Assembly: GCA_022826925.1 (NCBI GenBank)
Contig: JAJDTX010000070.1
Location: forward strand, 1-64,000
Reading direction: 5' to 3'
Source: Bryobacterales bacterium
GTDB taxonomy: Bacteria; Acidobacteriota; Terriglobia; Bryobacterales; UBA6623
DNA: 64,000 nucleotides
Positions 8,914 through 17,860 of the stretch are shown one piece after another (within the stretch, counting starts at the first letter, position 1; each line of letters starts with the position of its first letter). The position numbers were made by a program, and so were the translations under genes. The notes beneath the pieces are model-generated. The model was not told where the DNA came from. It searched no databases and saw nothing but the letters and a program-made list of their open reading frames with translations.

Positions 8914-10296
8914 ATGACTGCATCGACGAATCTCGACAGGCGGTCACTGCTACAGACCGCCGGACTGGCAAGCGTGAGCCTGCTCGGCTGTCGGCAGGGA
9001 TCCGCTCCGGATCGCCCCAACGTGCTGCTGGTGATGACTGACCAGCAAACCGACGAGGCGATGAGCTGTACAGGCAACCCGCACATCAGCACGCCCGCAA
9101 TGGATCGAATCGCCGCACGGGGAGTCCGGTTCACGCGGAGCTACGTCACCCAGCCTCTGTGCTTGCCGTGCCGCTCCAGCATCCAGACGGGGCGCTATCC
9201 ACACGAGATCGGCACATCCACGAACGGCGTCGAGCTAAACGGCGAGTATCCGATGCTCGGCAACCTGATGCAGGCCGGCGGCTACGACACGGCCTATTTC
9301 GGCAAGTGGCATGTCGGGACGTCTTTTGCAGCAGCAGGCTACTCCTCCGCGGCGGAAGAGACCCGCAGCGATAGCGTCGCTGCCGACAAGGCGATCGAAT
9401 ACTTGCGGGCTCCACGCGACAAGCCGTTCTTCCTGACGCTATCTGTGCGCAACCCTCACGACGTGTGCCAGCTCGCACGGCGACAGGACCTGCCGCAAGG
9501 CCCGATCCCGTCGGTTCCAGACGACGCGGCCCAGCTTCCCCCGCTGCCCGCGAACTTCGCCATTCCCGAGAACGAGCCGACAGCCGTTCGCATGAGCCAA
9601 GAGAGGAATCGGGACTTCCACTACCCCACGAGCGACTGGACCGACTTGGAATGGCGACAGTATCTTTGGGGCTACTACCGGCTGGTCGAGAAAGCCGACC
9701 GGGAAATCGGCAGGGTGCTGGACGCCCTCCGCGATTCCGGCCACGAGGACAACACGGTCATCATCTTCACCAGCGACCATGGCGAGGGCGTCGCCAGTCA
9801 CCACTGGAACCAAAAGCAGATCCTCTACGAACAGGCTGTGCGCGTCCCGCTCCTCATCACCGACCCGCAAGCAAGCAGTCCGGGAAGCACATCGAATGCA
9901 CTGGTTTCGACGGGCATCGACCTGATGCCGACGATATTGGACGCCGCCGGACTCCCCGGTGCTCCGGGACTGGTGCACGGCCGATCTCTGCAACCGCTCG
10001 CTCGAGGATCCGCGCTAGCTTGGGACCGGCCTTACGTGATCGCTGAAACGACCTTCGGGCGCGGGCGAGAGGGCGGCGCGACGGGTCGCATGGTGAGAAC
10101 AGAGCGCTACAAGTACGTCGTTTATGACACAGGTAGCCGCCGCGAGCAATTGTTCGATCTCGAAACCGATCCGGATGAGATCAACAGCCTAGCAGGGGCT
10201 CCGGAATATCAGGCCGAGGTGAACCGACACCGCAAGCTATTGCTCGAATGGGCCGCCAGAACGGACGATGCGTTTCCGCTGGTACCGCCTGCGTAG
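8914..10296 (+). CDS. Sulfatase (formylglycine-dependent, Tat/lipoprotein signal)
   Basis: This 460-residue S1-type sulfatase hydrolyses sulfate esters. The catalytic signature C83-L-P-C-R87 followed by SSIQTGR is present, with C83 the residue to be converted to formylglycine. Metal-binding residues are seen at MTDQQ near residues 45-50 and in the C-terminal TSDHGEG segment. The N-terminus combines a twin-arginine motif (LDRRSLLQTAGL) with a lipobox-like LLGC, so it is probably exported by Tat and lipid-anchored. GGAAAG lies just upstream of the ATG. The TDQQ form of the metal motif is common in choline-sulfatase-like members. The substrate cannot be told from sequence, and no formylglycine-generating enzyme is in the window. 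Confidence 0.93.
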   Translation: MTASTNLDRRSLLQTAGLASVSLLGCRQGSAPDRPNVLLVMTDQQTDEAMSCTGNPHISTPAMDRIAARGVRFTRSYVTQPLCLPCRSSIQTGRYPHEIGTSTNGVELNGEYPMLGNLMQAGGYDTAYFGKWHVGTSFAAAGYSSAAEETRSDSVAADKAIEYLRAPRDKPFFLTLSVRNPHDVCQLARRQDLPQGPIPSVPDDAAQLPPLPANFAIPENEPTAVRMSQERNRDFHYPTSDWTDLEWRQYLWGYYRLVEKADREIGRVLDALRDSGHEDNTVIIFTSDHGEGVASHHWNQKQILYEQAVRVPLLITDPQASSPGSTSNALVSTGIDLMPTILDAAGLPGAPGLVHGRSLQPLARGSALAWDRPYVIAETTFGRGREGGATGRMVRTERYKYVVYDTGSRREQLFDLETDPDEINSLAGAPEYQAEVNRHRKLLLEWAARTDDAFPLVPPA

Positions 10297-10301
10297 ACTG
10301 G

Positions 10302-10323
10302 CGCCAAGTTGCCACACTTGGCG
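10302..10323 (+). terminator. Hairpin directly after the sulfatase stop codon
   Basis: CGCCAAG (10302-10308) and CTTGGCG (10317-10323) form a perfect 7-bp stem with an 8-base loop, starting 5 bases after the sulfatase stop. There is no U-tract, so it could be a weak terminator or an mRNA 3' stabiliser. Confidence 0.4.
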
Positions 10324-10489
10324 ATCCGCCCAGCGTCGGCGAGGCCCTCAGGGGCTCCAAGCGCGGCGGGTTCTGGCAGCAGCGGGCAGGCGACGACCAC
10401 GTCATCGCTCGGATTGCTGTGGCCGGGAGCAAGCCTCGTCGATCTTCATCGACCGGCCCAGCCCGCATCTTGGGCTGTCGCCCGGCTGG

Positions 10490-10495
10490 TAGAAT
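10490..10495 (+). promoter_or_regulatory. -10 element placed for a leaderless transcript
   Basis: TAGAAT ends 7 bases before the ATG at 10503, so the transcript would start at about the start codon. No clear -35 or Shine-Dalgarno sequence is seen. Confidence 0.4.
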
Positions 10496-10502
10496 CCCGG
10501 CC

Positions 10503-11300
10503 ATGCGCCTCGCAACGTGGTGTATCGGCGGCATCACTTCCAAGCTGCGCTACCTCTGCCACTGGCTGGACAGCAGGAAGCCGGATGTCGTGGCTCTCCA
10601 GAAGACCTTTGCGGCAACAGATCGCTTTCCAATAGAAGCGTTGCGAGAAGCCGGCTATGAATCCGCCGCCCACGCCCGGGACGGGGAGTTCCGGAACGGC
10701 TGGGGAGTCGCGGTATTGATTCGAAAGACGCTTCCCAAGCCGCAGGTCTTGCAGGTGGGCCTGCCCGGCCAGCGGGACCCAGGAGCGCGGTTCGTCACTG
10801 TCGCCGTGGGCGATCTAGAATTCTCTTCGATCTATGCCGTTTACGGGAATCCGGCCGCAAACGGATTCGAGGGAGCCATGGAACGCAAGATTGCGTGGAT
10901 GGAGCAATTGCAAGAACATGTCGGCAAGCGATCCAACCTCTCTGGAGGATGCGTGCTGGCGGGGGACTTTAACGTTGTTTCAGATGGACCTGCGTTGCCG
11001 AGAACGTTGAACTATACCTCCAGAGAACGACACGCGCTTGATGCCGTGCTTGGCCTAGGTCTAGTTGACTTGTACCGCCACCGCCATCCTGACATCGGGA
11101 CGGGTTTCAACTACGGATTCGACATTCACAAGCCCGTGACTGGGAGACTTCACCGCATCGTTGGAACCACACTCGTTGCGGATCAGATGCGCCGCGCCTG
11201 GGTTGACTTGGAGTACCGGAAAGCGGTCGAAGAGCTCCAAGGCTGTAAGTGGCCCCAATCAGCCCCCGTGATCGTGGATCTCTCCTGCGCATCGATCTGA
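10503..11300 (+). CDS. Exonuclease III-like protein with most catalytic residues replaced
   Basis: This 265-residue protein aligns along its whole length with E. coli exonuclease III (endonuclease/exonuclease/phosphatase fold), including MRLATW at the start, PDVVALQ, AGDFN and the closing APVIVDL. Several residues needed for metal binding and catalysis are changed: Asn7 is Cys7, Glu34 is Lys34 (QKT instead of QET), the RID aspartate (E. coli D229) is Val, and the Asp-His pair before APV (D258/H259) is Gln-Ser. Only the GDFN motif survives. It is therefore probably not an active AP endonuclease or exonuclease. The frame is intact and full length, which argues against simple decay. A DNA-binding or regulatory pseudoenzyme is possible. 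The start is the ATG matching the family N-terminus; the frame runs open further upstream. Confidence 0.8.
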   Translation: MRLATWCIGGITSKLRYLCHWLDSRKPDVVALQKTFAATDRFPIEALREAGYESAAHARDGEFRNGWGVAVLIRKTLPKPQVLQVGLPGQRDPGARFVTVAVGDLEFSSIYAVYGNPAANGFEGAMERKIAWMEQLQEHVGKRSNLSGGCVLAGDFNVVSDGPALPRTLNYTSRERHALDAVLGLGLVDLYRHRHPDIGTGFNYGFDIHKPVTGRLHRIVGTTLVADQMRRAWVDLEYRKAVEELQGCKWPQSAPVIVDLSCASI

Positions 11301-11307
11301 CGCGCCG

Positions 11308-11337
11308 TTTTCACCCCACTTCCCGTTGCGCTACAAT
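11308..11337 (+). promoter_or_regulatory. Predicted promoter of the cox-type operon
   Basis: TTTTCA (11308-11313), an 18-base spacer and TACAAT (11332-11337) lie about 58 bases before the GTG start of the first gene. GGGAGG at 11381-11386 is the ribosome binding site. Confidence 0.4.
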
Positions 11338-11394
11338 CTCTCAGCGCGTCTGCCGCGGCACCCTCCGCATCGGACGCCAGGGGAGGCATAGAGG

Positions 11395-11874
11395 GTGACG
11401 ATACCAGTCAGTATCTCGGTTAACGGCCGACGCTACGACAGAGAGGTCGAGCCGCGGCTGTTGCTAGTCCATTTCATTCGCGACGTGCTCGGGCTGACCG
11501 GCACCAAGGTCGGCTGCGACACGAGCCAGTGTGGTTCATGCACGATCTTGCTGGACGGCGTCTCGGCCAAGGCTTGCACCTGTCTGGCGGTGCAGGCCGA
11601 TGGCGCCTCGGTCACCACGATCGAGGGCTTGGCCGGCGACTCCGAGCTGCATCCGCTGCAAGAGTCCTTCTGGAACAAGCACGGCCTGCAGTGCGGCTAC
11701 TGCACGCCCGGCATGATCCTGGCGTCGCACGAATTGCTGCGCTGCAATTCGGATCCCTCTGCCGAGGAAATCCGCCACGGCCTCGAGGGCAACATGTGCC
11801 GCTGCACCGGCTACCAGAACATCGTCCGCGCCGTCCGAGACGCCGCGGAAACGATACAGGGAGGGACGTCATGA
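11395..11874 (+). CDS. coxS: Molybdenum hydroxylase small subunit, [2Fe-2S] protein (CoxS-like)
   Basis: This 159-residue subunit passes electrons from the molybdenum site to the flavin subunit through two [2Fe-2S] clusters. All eight cysteine ligands are present: C41, C46, C49 and C61 for the plant-ferredoxin-type N-terminal domain, and C100, C103, C135 and C137 for the helical domain, the last pair in the typical MCRCTGYQNIV context. Translation starts at GTG with GGGAGG 8 bases upstream. Its stop overlaps the start of the large subunit (ATGA). It opens a six-gene operon in the order S-L-M-D-E-G. No signal is present, so the complex is probably at the cytoplasmic face of the membrane. Confidence 0.95.
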   Translation: MTIPVSISVNGRRYDREVEPRLLLVHFIRDVLGLTGTKVGCDTSQCGSCTILLDGVSAKACTCLAVQADGASVTTIEGLAGDSELHPLQESFWNKHGLQCGYCTPGMILASHELLRCNSDPSAEEIRHGLEGNMCRCTGYQNIVRAVRDAAETIQGGTS

Positions 11875-14228
11875 GCGCATCGACTTTCGGCTCTGGCATC
11901 CGGCGGCGGGAAGACCCGCGGCTGATCACGGGCAGCGCGAGCTACACGGACGACATCACTCTGCCGGGCACGCTGCACGCAGCCTTGCTGCGCAGCCCCT
12001 ATGCCCACGCCCGCATTAACGGCATCGACACTTCGCAGGCCGCCGCCGCGCAGGGTGTGGTGGCGGTTTACACCAGCGCGGACACTGAGGGAGAGATCGC
12101 TCCCTCGCCGTGTGCCTGGCTGCTCCCCGACTCGGGGCTGACGATCGCCGACTATCACTGCGTGGCCAAGGACACGGTTCGCTATGTTGGCGACATTGTC
12201 GCGGTCGTGGTCGCCGAGACCCGTCACGAGGCATACGACGCGTTGGACCTGATCGAGGTCGACTACGAGCCGCTGGATGCCGTAGTCGAGCCCAAGAAGG
12301 CTGCCGCCGACGGGGCACCCCAGCTCCACGGCGAGATCGCGGGCAACCAAGCGTTCCATTGGACTGTCACCGGGGGCGGCGACATCGACGAGGCGTTTTC
12401 CGAGGCCGATGTGGTGGTCAAGGAGACGATCATCCAGCAGCGCTTGATCCCCAACGCGATGGAGCCGCGCGCCACGCTGGCCAGCTACACCGCTGCCACG
12501 GGCGAGCTGACCGTCTGGAACACCACGCAGAACCCCCACATCCTGCGTTTCCTGTCCTCGCTCGTCATCGGCGTCCCCGAGGACCGCCTGCGCGTGATCG
12601 CCCCCGAAGTCGGGGGAGGGTTCGGGAGCAAGATCGCGGCCTACCCGGCAGACTTCATCACGATGTTCTGCTCCAAGAAGCTGGGCGCACCGGTGAAATG
12701 GGTGGAATCGCGCAGCGAGAACTACCAAGCCACCACGCACGGCCGGGATCACGTGCAAGAGATCGAGCTCGCTGCCACCGCCGACGGCAAGATCAAGGGA
12801 CTTCGCGCCACGGTCTGGGCCGGCATGGGCGCATACCTGTCCACGGCGGCGCCGGGCATACCCACCATCCTGCACGGACTGATGCTCTCGGGCGTGTACG
12901 ACATCCCGGCCATCCACGAGGATGTCTACGGCCTGTACACCAACACGACTCCGGTAGAGGCCTATCGCGGGGCGGGCCGGCCAGAGGCCACCTTCATGGT
13001 CGAACGCCTGGTGGACCTGCTGGCAGCCAAGCTCGGGCTGGACCCGGCAGAAGTCCGCCGGCGCAACTTCATCCCGAAGTTCGACAACGGCCATGACGTG
13101 GTGACCGGCCTCACCTACGACAGCGGCAACTACGACGGCGCGCTGAGCAAGCTGCTGGCTGAGTCCGACTACCAGCAGCTGCGCGCCGAGCAGGCAGAGG
13201 CCCGCAAGAGCGGGCGCTACATCGGCCTGGGCCTGTCGACGTATGTCGAAATCTGCGGCCTGGGTCCTTCGCAAGTGGCCGGCGCGATCGGCTTCCAGGG
13301 CGGTCTTTGGGAGAGCGCCATCGTGCGCTTCCACCCCAGCGGCAAAGTCCACGTCATGATCGGAGCATCTCCGCACGGCCAAGGCGAGGAGACGACGTTC
13401 GCCCAGATCATCGCGGGCGAACTCGGCGTCTCGCCCGACGACGTGAAGGTGATCCACGGCGACACGGACAACACGCCCATGGGATGGGGCACCTACGGCA
13501 GTCGGACGACGGCGGTCGGCGGGGCGGCCTTGGCCCTGGCGGCGCGCAAGATCCGCGACAAGGCCAAGGTGATCGCCGCCCACCTGCTGGAAGCGGCGGT
13601 GGAGGACATGGATTACGACGACGGCAAGTTCTTTGTCAAGGGCTCGCCCGACTCCAGCAAGACGATCCAGGACATCGCGCTGATGGCCAACGTGGCCTGG
13701 AACATGCCCGAAGGCGTGGAAGCCGGGCTCGAGGCCACCACGTTCTACGACCCGCCGAACTTCGTCTTCCCGTATGGCGCGCACCTTGCCGTGGTCGAGG
13801 TCGACGCCGAGAGCGGGAACGTGGAGTTGAAGCGCTACGTGGCGGTCGACGACTGCGGGCCGCAGATCAATCCCGTGATCGTCGAGGGACAGGTTCACGG
13901 CGGCATCGTCCAAGGCATCGGACAGGCGCTTTGGGAAGAGGGGGTCTACGACGACGACGGCCAGTTGCTCACCGGCACGATGCTCGACTACGCACTGCCG
14001 CGTGCCGACCGGCTGCCGGATATCGAGGTCCACTCGACCGTCACGCCCTCGCCGCACCACCCGCTGGGGGTCAAGGGTATCGGCGAAGCCGGCACCATCG
14101 CATCCACCGCGGCCGTCTACAACGCCGTGATCGACGCCTTGGCGCCGCTCGGCGTGGAGGCTGTCAACATGCCGCTGACGCCGGAGCGCGTGTGGCGCTC
14201 CATCCAAGCAGCACAGGGGAGGAACTGA
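11871..14228 (+). CDS. coxL: Molybdenum hydroxylase large subunit (form II CoxL-like)
   Basis: This 785-residue catalytic subunit of the xanthine oxidase/CO dehydrogenase family binds molybdopterin-cytosine dinucleotide. The active-site loop reads AYRGAGR at residues 364-370. This is the form II signature, not the AYxCSFR loop with the copper-binding Cys of true aerobic CO dehydrogenase. The conserved catalytic Glu is present near the C-terminus in GVKGIGEAG, and the Mo-cofactor motif GGGFGSK is seen near residue 250. It is therefore an aerobic hydroxylase of unknown substrate, perhaps an aromatic or N-heterocycle, with CO oxidation possible but unproven. I placed the start at the ATG of the ATGA overlap with the small subunit, because the upstream open frame lacks homology. 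Confidence 0.94.
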   Translation: MSASTFGSGIRRREDPRLITGSASYTDDITLPGTLHAALLRSPYAHARINGIDTSQAAAAQGVVAVYTSADTEGEIAPSPCAWLLPDSGLTIADYHCVAKDTVRYVGDIVAVVVAETRHEAYDALDLIEVDYEPLDAVVEPKKAAADGAPQLHGEIAGNQAFHWTVTGGGDIDEAFSEADVVVKETIIQQRLIPNAMEPRATLASYTAATGELTVWNTTQNPHILRFLSSLVIGVPEDRLRVIAPEVGGGFGSKIAAYPADFITMFCSKKLGAPVKWVESRSENYQATTHGRDHVQEIELAATADGKIKGLRATVWAGMGAYLSTAAPGIPTILHGLMLSGVYDIPAIHEDVYGLYTNTTPVEAYRGAGRPEATFMVERLVDLLAAKLGLDPAEVRRRNFIPKFDNGHDVVTGLTYDSGNYDGALSKLLAESDYQQLRAEQAEARKSGRYIGLGLSTYVEICGLGPSQVAGAIGFQGGLWESAIVRFHPSGKVHVMIGASPHGQGEETTFAQIIAGELGVSPDDVKVIHGDTDNTPMGWGTYGSRTTAVGGAALALAARKIRDKAKVIAAHLLEAAVEDMDYDDGKFFVKGSPDSSKTIQDIALMANVAWNMPEGVEAGLEATTFYDPPNFVFPYGAHLAVVEVDAESGNVELKRYVAVDDCGPQINPVIVEGQVHGGIVQGIGQALWEEGVYDDDGQLLTGTMLDYALPRADRLPDIEVHSTVTPSPHHPLGVKGIGEAGTIASTAAVYNAVIDALAPLGVEAVNMPLTPERVWRSIQAAQGRN

Positions 14229-14231
14229 ATC

Positions 14232-15101
14232 ATGTTTGCACCACAGTTCGACTACTACCGGGCGAGTTCAGTGGCCGAGGCTGCGGCCTTGCTGGAGCAA
14301 CACCCTGACTCCAAGGTGCTGGCGGGCGGCCATAGCCTGATCCCCGTGCTGAAGCTGCGCCTAGCCGCTCCCTCGGCGCTAATCGACATCGGCCGGATCG
14401 ACGGGATCCGCGGCATCAGCGAGGAGGCTGGTCGAATCGTGATCGGCGCGCTCACGACGCATGCGGAAATCGCGGCGTCCGCGACGCTCCAATCCGGCGC
14501 GACCGCGCTGTCAGAGGCGGCTGGCATGATCGGCGATCCAGCCGTCCGCAACCGCGGGACCATCGGGGGCAACGTGGCGCACGCCGATCCGGCATCGGAT
14601 CTGCCGGCCGTGCTCCGCTGCTTAGGGGCGGAGTTTTCCATCGCGGGCTCCTCTGGCACCCGCACCGTTGACGCCGCGGACTTCTTCGAGGGACTGATGA
14701 CGACGGCCGTGGAGGAACACGAGATTCTGACGGCCATCAGCTTGCCCTCCGGCAGCAGCGGGCAGGGTTCGGCCTACGCCAAGTTCTCGCATCCGGCATC
14801 GCGCTACGCGGTCATAGGAGCGGCCGCTTCGGTGACGGTCGCGGACGGCGTGTGCAGCGCCGCGAGCGTGGCACTGGGCGGCCTCGTGCCCGCCCCGGTT
14901 CGGGCGGCGGCTGTCGAAGACGCCTTGGCGGGCAAGGCCCTCAGCGCCGGCGCGATCGCTGACGCCGCGCGCTGCGTCGGCGATTCGCTGGACGATGACG
15001 AGGTGCTTGGGGACGTATACGCCTCGGCGGAGTACCGCAGCGCCGTGGCCCATGTGTGGGTGGGCCGGGCGCTGACTGCCGCAGCCGCGCGCTGCGGCTG
15101 A
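14232..15101 (+). CDS. coxM: Molybdenum hydroxylase FAD-binding medium subunit (CoxM-like)
   Basis: This 289-residue subunit takes electrons from the iron-sulfur subunit to FAD and on to the acceptor. Both flavin-binding motifs are present: AGGHSLI at residues 31-37 and TIGGN at 110-114 in the context RGTIGGNVAHADPASDLPA. The C-terminal CoxM-type domain follows (about 180-285). It starts three bases after the large-subunit stop codon, with GGGGAGG just before it, so the three subunits are made in a coupled way. Its length is normal for the family. Confidence 0.95.
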   Translation: MFAPQFDYYRASSVAEAAALLEQHPDSKVLAGGHSLIPVLKLRLAAPSALIDIGRIDGIRGISEEAGRIVIGALTTHAEIAASATLQSGATALSEAAGMIGDPAVRNRGTIGGNVAHADPASDLPAVLRCLGAEFSIAGSSGTRTVDAADFFEGLMTTAVEEHEILTAISLPSGSSGQGSAYAKFSHPASRYAVIGAAASVTVADGVCSAASVALGGLVPAPVRAAAVEDALAGKALSAGAIADAARCVGDSLDDDEVLGDVYASAEYRSAVAHVWVGRALTAAAARCG

Positions 15102-15117
15102 CAGGCGGCCCGCAGGC

Positions 15118-16077
15118 ATGTCCGCCCACAGGCCGATACCGGACTCGATCGACGAGCTGCAGGCGACGCTGGCCGGGGAGGACTACGTCTGCGACCGCGC
15201 CCTGGCGACCTCTGTCTACTTGGCGCTCAAGCTCCAGCGCCCCGTCCTGCTCGAAGGCGAGGCCGGTGTCGGCAAGACCGAGGTCGCCAAGGCCCTCGCG
15301 GCCGCCCTCGGGCGCGATCTCATCCGCATGCAGTGCTACGAGGGGCTCGACATCAGCCACGCGGTCTACGAATGGAACTACACGCGCCAGATCCTCGAGA
15401 TCCAGCTGATGCGGAACGGCGGCGGCTTGGACCGGCGCGAGGCCGCCAAGGAACTGTTTCGGCGGGAATTCCTGCTCGAGCGCCCGTTGCTGCAGGCGCT
15501 CGAGCACCGCGGCCCTGCGCCCGTGCTGCTGATCGACGAGCTGGACCGGGCCGACGACGAATTCGAGGGCTACCTGCTGGAAATGCTGTCAGACTTCCAG
15601 GTCACGATCCCGGAACTCGGCACGATCCGGGCGGCCCAGCCGCCAATCGTGCTGATCACGTCGAACCGCACGCGGGAGCTGCACGATGCGTTGAAGCGGC
15701 GCTGCCTGTACTGCTGGATCGACTACCCCGATTTCGACAAGGAGCTGCGCATCGTCAACCTGAAGGTCCCCGGCGCTTCCCAGGCGCTGAGCGAGAGTGC
15801 CACCGCCTTCGTGCAGGAACTGCGCGACGCCGAGCTGTACAAGACCTCGGGAGTGTCGGAGACGCTCGATTGGGTAGCCGCGCTAGTCGCCTTGGACTGC
15901 GAACGCTTGGACGAGCGGCGCGTGGACGAGACCCTGGGCATCCTGCTCAAGAACCAGGAGGACATCGCCGCCGTGCGCGGCGAGCCGGTCAAGGCGATGC
16001 TTGACCGGGCCGCCCACCGCGGGATTCGCAGCAGCAGGGCGGGACAGGCGGCCGACTCGCCATGGGCCACCTCCTAG
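15118..16077 (+). CDS. coxD: MoxR-type AAA+ ATPase (CoxD-like)
   Basis: This 319-residue ATPase has Walker A GEAGVGKT at residues 47-54, Walker B VLLIDELD at 136-143 and a sensor segment ITSNRTREL. In Oligotropha, CoxD is needed to insert the active-site sulfur and copper into CO dehydrogenase, and a maturation role for this form II enzyme is the natural inference. MoxR ATPases work together with von Willebrand factor A proteins, and the next gene, overlapping by 16 bases, encodes one. The last 20 or so residues are low in similarity to the family. Confidence 0.92.
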   Translation: MSAHRPIPDSIDELQATLAGEDYVCDRALATSVYLALKLQRPVLLEGEAGVGKTEVAKALAAALGRDLIRMQCYEGLDISHAVYEWNYTRQILEIQLMRNGGGLDRREAAKELFRREFLLERPLLQALEHRGPAPVLLIDELDRADDEFEGYLLEMLSDFQVTIPELGTIRAAQPPIVLITSNRTRELHDALKRRCLYCWIDYPDFDKELRIVNLKVPGASQALSESATAFVQELRDAELYKTSGVSETLDWVAALVALDCERLDERRVDETLGILLKNQEDIAAVRGEPVKAMLDRAAHRGIRSSRAGQAADSPWATS

Positions 16078-17225
16078 ATAACCTGACCCAGTTCGCCCGG
16101 GTGCTGCGCTCGGCCGGCCTGCCGGTGCCGGCCGGGGCCACCATCGCAGCCGCGCGCGCGCTGGAGCACGTCGACATCGGCCGCAGGCAGGACTTCCGGC
16201 TTGCGCTGCGGGCCGCTCTGGTCAGCCGGGCGGAAGACTTGCCGGTGTTCGACCGTGCCTTCCGCCTGTTCTGGAGCGGGCCCTCGGGCGCAGGCACCAA
16301 GCTCGACCTGCGACCGCTGGGCAGCGAGCAGCGGTTCGGCGATCCAGTGGTCGAAATGGAATCGCTCTCAGGCACCGCTCGGTCTGACAGCCAAGCCGGC
16401 GAAGCGGCCCTCGAACGAGTGCAAATCAGCACCTACAGCGACCGGGAGGTCTTGCGCGAAAAGGACTTCAAGAGTCTCAGCGCCGAGGAACTGTCCCAAG
16501 CGGTGGACATGCTGCGCGAACTGCGCTGGCGCCCGGCCCCGCGGCGGACGAAGCGCTGGCAGCGCGGCGCGGGAGAAGCACCCGACATCCGCGCCCTGCT
16601 CGGACGGCTGGCGCGACGGGAGACCGATCCGGGCGAAATCCCGACCCGCGGCCCGAAGCCCGCCCCGCGCCGCCTGGTGCTGCTGTGCGACATCAGCGGA
16701 TCGATGGAGCGCTACACGCGGATGCTGCTGTGGTTCGCGTGCTGCCTGAGCGGGAATCTGGAGCGCGTCGAATCGTTCCTGTTCGCGACGCGCTTGACTC
16801 GGATCACCAAGAAGCTGCGCGGGCGGCGCGGCTCCAACCCGCTGCAAGAGGTGGCGCGGCTGGTGCCCGATTGGTCCGGCGGTACCCGCATCGGCGATGC
16901 CTTGCGCACCTTCAATGTCGAGTGGGCCAGGCGCGTCTTGGGACGGGGAGCCGTGGTTCTGGTGGTCTCCGACGGCTGGGACAGGGGCGAGCCGGAGGCG
17001 CTGCGTCGCGAGATTTCCAGGCTGCAACGATCCTGCCACCGGCTGGTCTGGCTCAGCCCGCTACTGGGGGACGCAGCCTACGAGCCGCTCACGCGCGGCT
17101 TGCAAGCGGCACTGCCCTACGTGGATGACTTTCTCCCGGCCCACAATCTGGCCAGCTTGGAGCACCTGGCGGAGCACTTGAACAGCCTCGAGTCCAGTTC
17201 AAGACCCGTGCCGGTACGCCGATAG
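16062..17225 (+). CDS. coxE: VWA domain protein (CoxE-like)
   Basis: This 387-residue protein carries a C-terminal von Willebrand factor A domain whose metal-binding MIDAS begins D210-x-S212-x-S214 (CDISGSM). The N-terminal half is the alpha-helical region typical of CoxE/MadC-type proteins, with an arginine-rich stretch near residues 155-170. It is the expected partner of the MoxR ATPase encoded just upstream, whose gene it overlaps by 16 bases. Together they probably act as a chaperone pair that matures the molybdenum enzyme. No signal peptide or membrane segment is seen, so it is likely cytoplasmic. Confidence 0.92.
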   Translation: MGHLLDNLTQFARVLRSAGLPVPAGATIAAARALEHVDIGRRQDFRLALRAALVSRAEDLPVFDRAFRLFWSGPSGAGTKLDLRPLGSEQRFGDPVVEMESLSGTARSDSQAGEAALERVQISTYSDREVLREKDFKSLSAEELSQAVDMLRELRWRPAPRRTKRWQRGAGEAPDIRALLGRLARRETDPGEIPTRGPKPAPRRLVLLCDISGSMERYTRMLLWFACCLSGNLERVESFLFATRLTRITKKLRGRRGSNPLQEVARLVPDWSGGTRIGDALRTFNVEWARRVLGRGAVVLVVSDGWDRGEPEALRREISRLQRSCHRLVWLSPLLGDAAYEPLTRGLQAALPYVDDFLPAHNLASLEHLAEHLNSLESSSRPVPVRR

Positions 17226-17259
17226 CAGCCTCTGGTAGTCTTGCGGAAGCGGCTGCAGA

Positions 17260-17712
17260 ATGGACTTTAACAGCGAATACGAATTCGAGGCGCCTCCCGA
17301 GGCCGTCTTCGACGCCCTGACCACGCCGGAGACAGTGGCCGGCTGCCTGCCCGGATGCGAAGCGCTCACACCCCTCGGAGACGACCGCTACGAGGCAGCG
17401 ATGACGATCGGCGTGGCTGCCATCAAGGGCAGGTTTCGCGGGACCGTGGCTATGCGCGACATGCAGCGCCCGGACTCGTTCACCCTGCAGGTCGACGGCA
17501 AGGGCAGCACCGGCTTCGCCAAGGGCGAGGCTAGCATCGAGATTTCGCCGAACGGAACCGGCAGTACTGTCGCGGTGCAATCTTCGGCCAAGGTCGGCGG
17601 CCCGATCGCCCGTGTCGGCCAGCGGCTGCTAGTGGGCACGGCCAAGATGGTGGCGGACAAGTTCTTTGCGTGCCTGCGCAGGCAGGTGGACGGGAATCCA
17701 AGCCCATCCTGA
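17260..17712 (+). CDS. coxG: CoxG-like SRPBCC protein
   Basis: This 150-residue protein belongs to the START/SRPBCC fold group. It opens with a strand and the motif APPEAVFDALTTPETVAGCLPG, where CLPG is typical of CoxG, and it has the later strand pattern of the family. In Oligotropha, CoxG helps attach CO dehydrogenase to the membrane; more recent work on other CoxG proteins supports binding of hydrophobic ligands such as quinones. The C-terminal extension that usually anchors CoxG is missing, so this is a short form. It is the last gene of the operon. A CoxF or XdhC-like maturation gene is not present here. Confidence 0.9.
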   Translation: MDFNSEYEFEAPPEAVFDALTTPETVAGCLPGCEALTPLGDDRYEAAMTIGVAAIKGRFRGTVAMRDMQRPDSFTLQVDGKGSTGFAKGEASIEISPNGTGSTVAVQSSAKVGGPIARVGQRLLVGTAKMVADKFFACLRRQVDGNPSPS

Positions 17713-17860
17713 CTCCCCTGCCCGCCGAGGCAGCCTCCCCTCGCAGGCGCCGGGAAGGCTTCGATCCTCGGCACGGCCTCATGGCCCGAAATCGAGCAAC
17801 AGCCGAATCTGGCGGCTCGGCCATCTTAGATGCCCCCTTCGGGTGACTTCACATCTCAGG

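Noticed and set aside
11811-14207. Open frame of 798 codons antisense to the cox large-subunit gene
   Set aside because: It mirrors the codon pattern of the real gene in high-GC DNA and has no recognisable domain.
11871-14228. True aerobic CO dehydrogenase (form I)
   Set aside because: The active-site loop is AYRGAGR, lacking the copper-binding Cys of AYxCSFR.
15118-17225. MoxR/VWA pair as the missing ATPase motor of the CobN-like protein
   Set aside because: The pair resembles chelatase I/D subunits in fold, but it is locked in the cox operon and is cytoplasmic, whereas the CobN-like domain faces the periplasm.
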